Below, piece after piece: positions 62,640 through 64,000 of a stretch of DNA of 64,000 nt (its first letter is position 1; every line of letters begins with the position of its first letter). A program made the translations under genes and the position numbers. This DNA comes from Aliamphritea spongicola (lineage in GTDB: Bacteria; Pseudomonadota; Gammaproteobacteria; Pseudomonadales; Balneatricaceae): NCBI GenBank assembly GCA_024347235.1, contig AP025283.1, positions 3,286,001-3,350,000 on the forward strand, written 5' to 3'. A model generated the notes under the pieces. The model saw only the letters and a program-made list of their open reading frames with translations, was not told where the DNA came from and searched no databases.

Positions 62640-63398
62640 TCAAATCAGGATATACAGTCCCAGTAAAAACAGCGCGATAAACAGCGCCTTTTTAAACGCC
62701 TCTGCCGACAGCCTTCGACGAATCTTTTGGCCCAGAAACATCCCGGCCATTGCCGGCAACAGCCCGGCCACAGACATCACTCCATTCTCAACCGTCAGCA
62801 TGCCATTACCCTGCAGGGAAATCGCCAGCCCCAGGGAAGACAGGCTGAACAGCATACCCATCGCCTGCATTAACTCATCACGGGATAAATTCAGTGCTTG
62901 CAGGTACATCACCCCTGGCACAGTAAAGGAGCCGGTCATGCCGGTCAGTACACCATTAATGCTTCCCACCAGTATCGCCAGTGGTGAATGCCAACCGGCA
63001 GAGAGCCGGTTTATATCGAGTCGCATCCCCGCCAGCCCGGTAATGCCGTACAGAATCAATAACACTCCCAGCAAGCGGGTGAGATAAGTAAAGTCCACAT
63101 ACAGTAACGCCTGCCCACCCAGCCATATCATCAGTGTGGCCGGTAACATAAAGTAACAGACACGGCGCCAGACCCTTGCAGTCTGCCCCGCTTCACCGTC
63201 ACCCCGACTCAGGGCCTGCCAGACATTCGTCACAAAAGAAGGTACCAGCAGCAACGCCATTGCCGTCGGTAAATCCGACACCAGCAGCAACAGAGCCAGA
63301 CTGACTGTTGGCAAGCCAAGCCCTACAACACCTTTAACCGTGCCGGCGAACATAAACACCAGCAAAACCGTCAGTAACATCTGTGGCTCAGCTAACAT
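62640..63398 (-). CDS. TauE/SafE family sulfite/sulfonate exporter-like permease
   Basis: This intact gene encodes 252 residues with about eight membrane helices. The two family repeats start GTVKGVVGLGLPTVSLALLL and GSINGVLTGMTGSFTVPGVM. Members export sulfite, sulfoacetate or related anions; the substrate here is unknown. It lies divergent from the aminotransferase at 63614. Confidence 0.85.
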   Translation of the reverse strand: MLAEPQMLLTVLLVFMFAGTVKGVVGLGLPTVSLALLLLVSDLPTAMALLLVPSFVTNVWQALSRGDGEAGQTARVWRRVCYFMLPATLMIWLGGQALLYVDFTYLTRLLGVLLILYGITGLAGMRLDINRLSAGWHSPLAILVGSINGVLTGMTGSFTVPGVMYLQALNLSRDELMQAMGMLFSLSSLGLAISLQGNGMLTVENGVMSVAGLLPAMAGMFLGQKIRRRLSAEAFKKALFIALFLLGLYILI

Positions 63399-63613
63399 TA
63401 ACTTTATTCCTTATTCGCATTACTGACGTCACATAACCCCTTTTCGACCGCACACATACTAACTCAGCTACCCTTGCAGCAACATCCCCGGACAATTCAT
63501 CATAGCCCCGGATTACAGACACGCTTCAATCACTCACTAAGGGGATACATCACCGGCACCGCTGGCCCGATAATAAGCAGCATATTATGACCACTAAAAT
63601 AAAAGGTTGCCGT

Positions 63614-64000
63614 ATGACTGCTATCAACATGGATGCCTTCTGGATGCCCTTTACGGCAAACAAAGACTTCAAACAACAGCCCCGCCTGCTGGACCGGGCT
63701 GAAGGTAATTACTACTTCAATGAACAACAGCAACCCATTCTGGATGCAACGGCTGGCCTGTGGTGCGTAAACGCTGGCCACGGCCGCCATCAGATTGCTG
63801 ATGCCGTCAACCGTCAGCTACGAAGCCTGGATTACGCTTCACCGTTCAACTTTGGCCACAGCATCGGATTTGAATTTGCCAACCGCCTAGTGCAGTACAC
63901 CCCGGACCCGCTTAACAAGGTATTCTTCACTAACTCCGGATCTGAAGCGGTAGAATCTGCACTGAAAATTGCCCTGCAATATCAGCAATCCAGAGGCAAG
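63614..64000 (+). CDS. Class III omega-amino acid:pyruvate aminotransferase (N-terminal part)
   Basis: 129 codons are visible and the gene runs off the right edge. MDAFWMPFTANKDFKQQPRL, ILDATAGLWCVNAGHGRHQI and VFFTNSGSEAVESALKIALQ (PLP phosphate cup) closely match beta-alanine/omega-amino acid:pyruvate transaminases. In relatives this enzyme also acts on taurine or other omega-amines, which would suit the adjacent TauE-type exporter, but that link is only suggestive. ATG 63614 has AAGG nine bases upstream. Confidence 0.9.
   Translation, partial: MTAINMDAFWMPFTANKDFKQQPRLLDRAEGNYYFNEQQQPILDATAGLWCVNAGHGRHQIADAVNRQLRSLDYASPFNFGHSIGFEFANRLVQYTPDPLNKVFFTNSGSEAVESALKIALQYQQSRGK

Overview
The window is chromosomal DNA from a marine-type gammaproteobacterium. 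Gene content (trimeric-type porin, HrpA, PpnN, RadD, MlaA, SLC5/STAC sensor, dense amino-acid catabolism) and protein similarity to Pseudomonas and Oceanospirillum relatives suggest the Oceanospirillales, in the neighbourhood of Amphritea, Neptunomonas or Marinobacterium. The genus is an inference. I see no rRNA, tRNA, CRISPR array, prophage or insertion sequence.

The sequence carries a strong technical signature. By my reading 42 of 56 protein genes hold one or more net -1 or -2 frameshifts, nearly all in short homopolymer runs, and this includes housekeeping genes (glyA, lipA, gcvP, gcvH, alr). I treat these as assembly or sequencing deletions rather than pseudogenes, and annotate each gene across its frameshifts. 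The positions are listed under each gene.

Layout. 1-10.6 kb (mostly minus strand): mlaA (cut by the window edge), porin, hrpA, a YafJ-type amidotransferase, an M23 peptidase fused to a bactofilin domain, an AIM24-family protein and ppnN. 11-18.2 kb: PIN-PhoH ATPase, yidD, a kinase-less SLC5-STAC sensor protein convergent with two paralogous double-receiver proteins, and mscS. 18.5-30 kb: radD, a SUKH-like protein, peroxiredoxin, azlCD, a MarR-GNAT fusion with a perfect operator, two small unknown genes, ppiC, a LysR regulator divergent from a flavodoxin-yceJ-yceI operon, two cold-shock proteins, a YaiL-like protein and a DUF938 methyltransferase. 30-36 kb: a periplasmic-binding-domain histidine kinase and NtrC-type regulator, followed by a consensus sigma-54 promoter, aspA and a dicarboxylate/amino-acid symporter. 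This reads as a self-contained aspartate-sensing and use module. 36-45 kb: a SUMF-fold secreted protein, a single-chain indolepyruvate ferredoxin oxidoreductase with leucine dehydrogenase, a VOC protein, and the RtcB-PrfH ribosome-rescue pair.

45-64 kb is a one-carbon and D/L-amino-acid catabolic block. It holds the minus-strand sdaA-glyA-gcvH-gcvP operon, an XRE-cupin regulator, an AGCS Na+/glycine-alanine symporter, gcvT, lipA, the dadA-ridA-alr operon with divergent lrp-dsdA, a TauE exporter and the start of an omega-aminotransferase. A repeated near-palindrome (consensus GTTTCYTATWGGAAAY) lies both between sdaA and the XRE-cupin gene and upstream of the symporter gene. It is a good candidate operator joining these units into one regulon. 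The gcvH-gcvP spacer contains a compact, unassigned three-way-junction fold plus a GC-rich hairpin.
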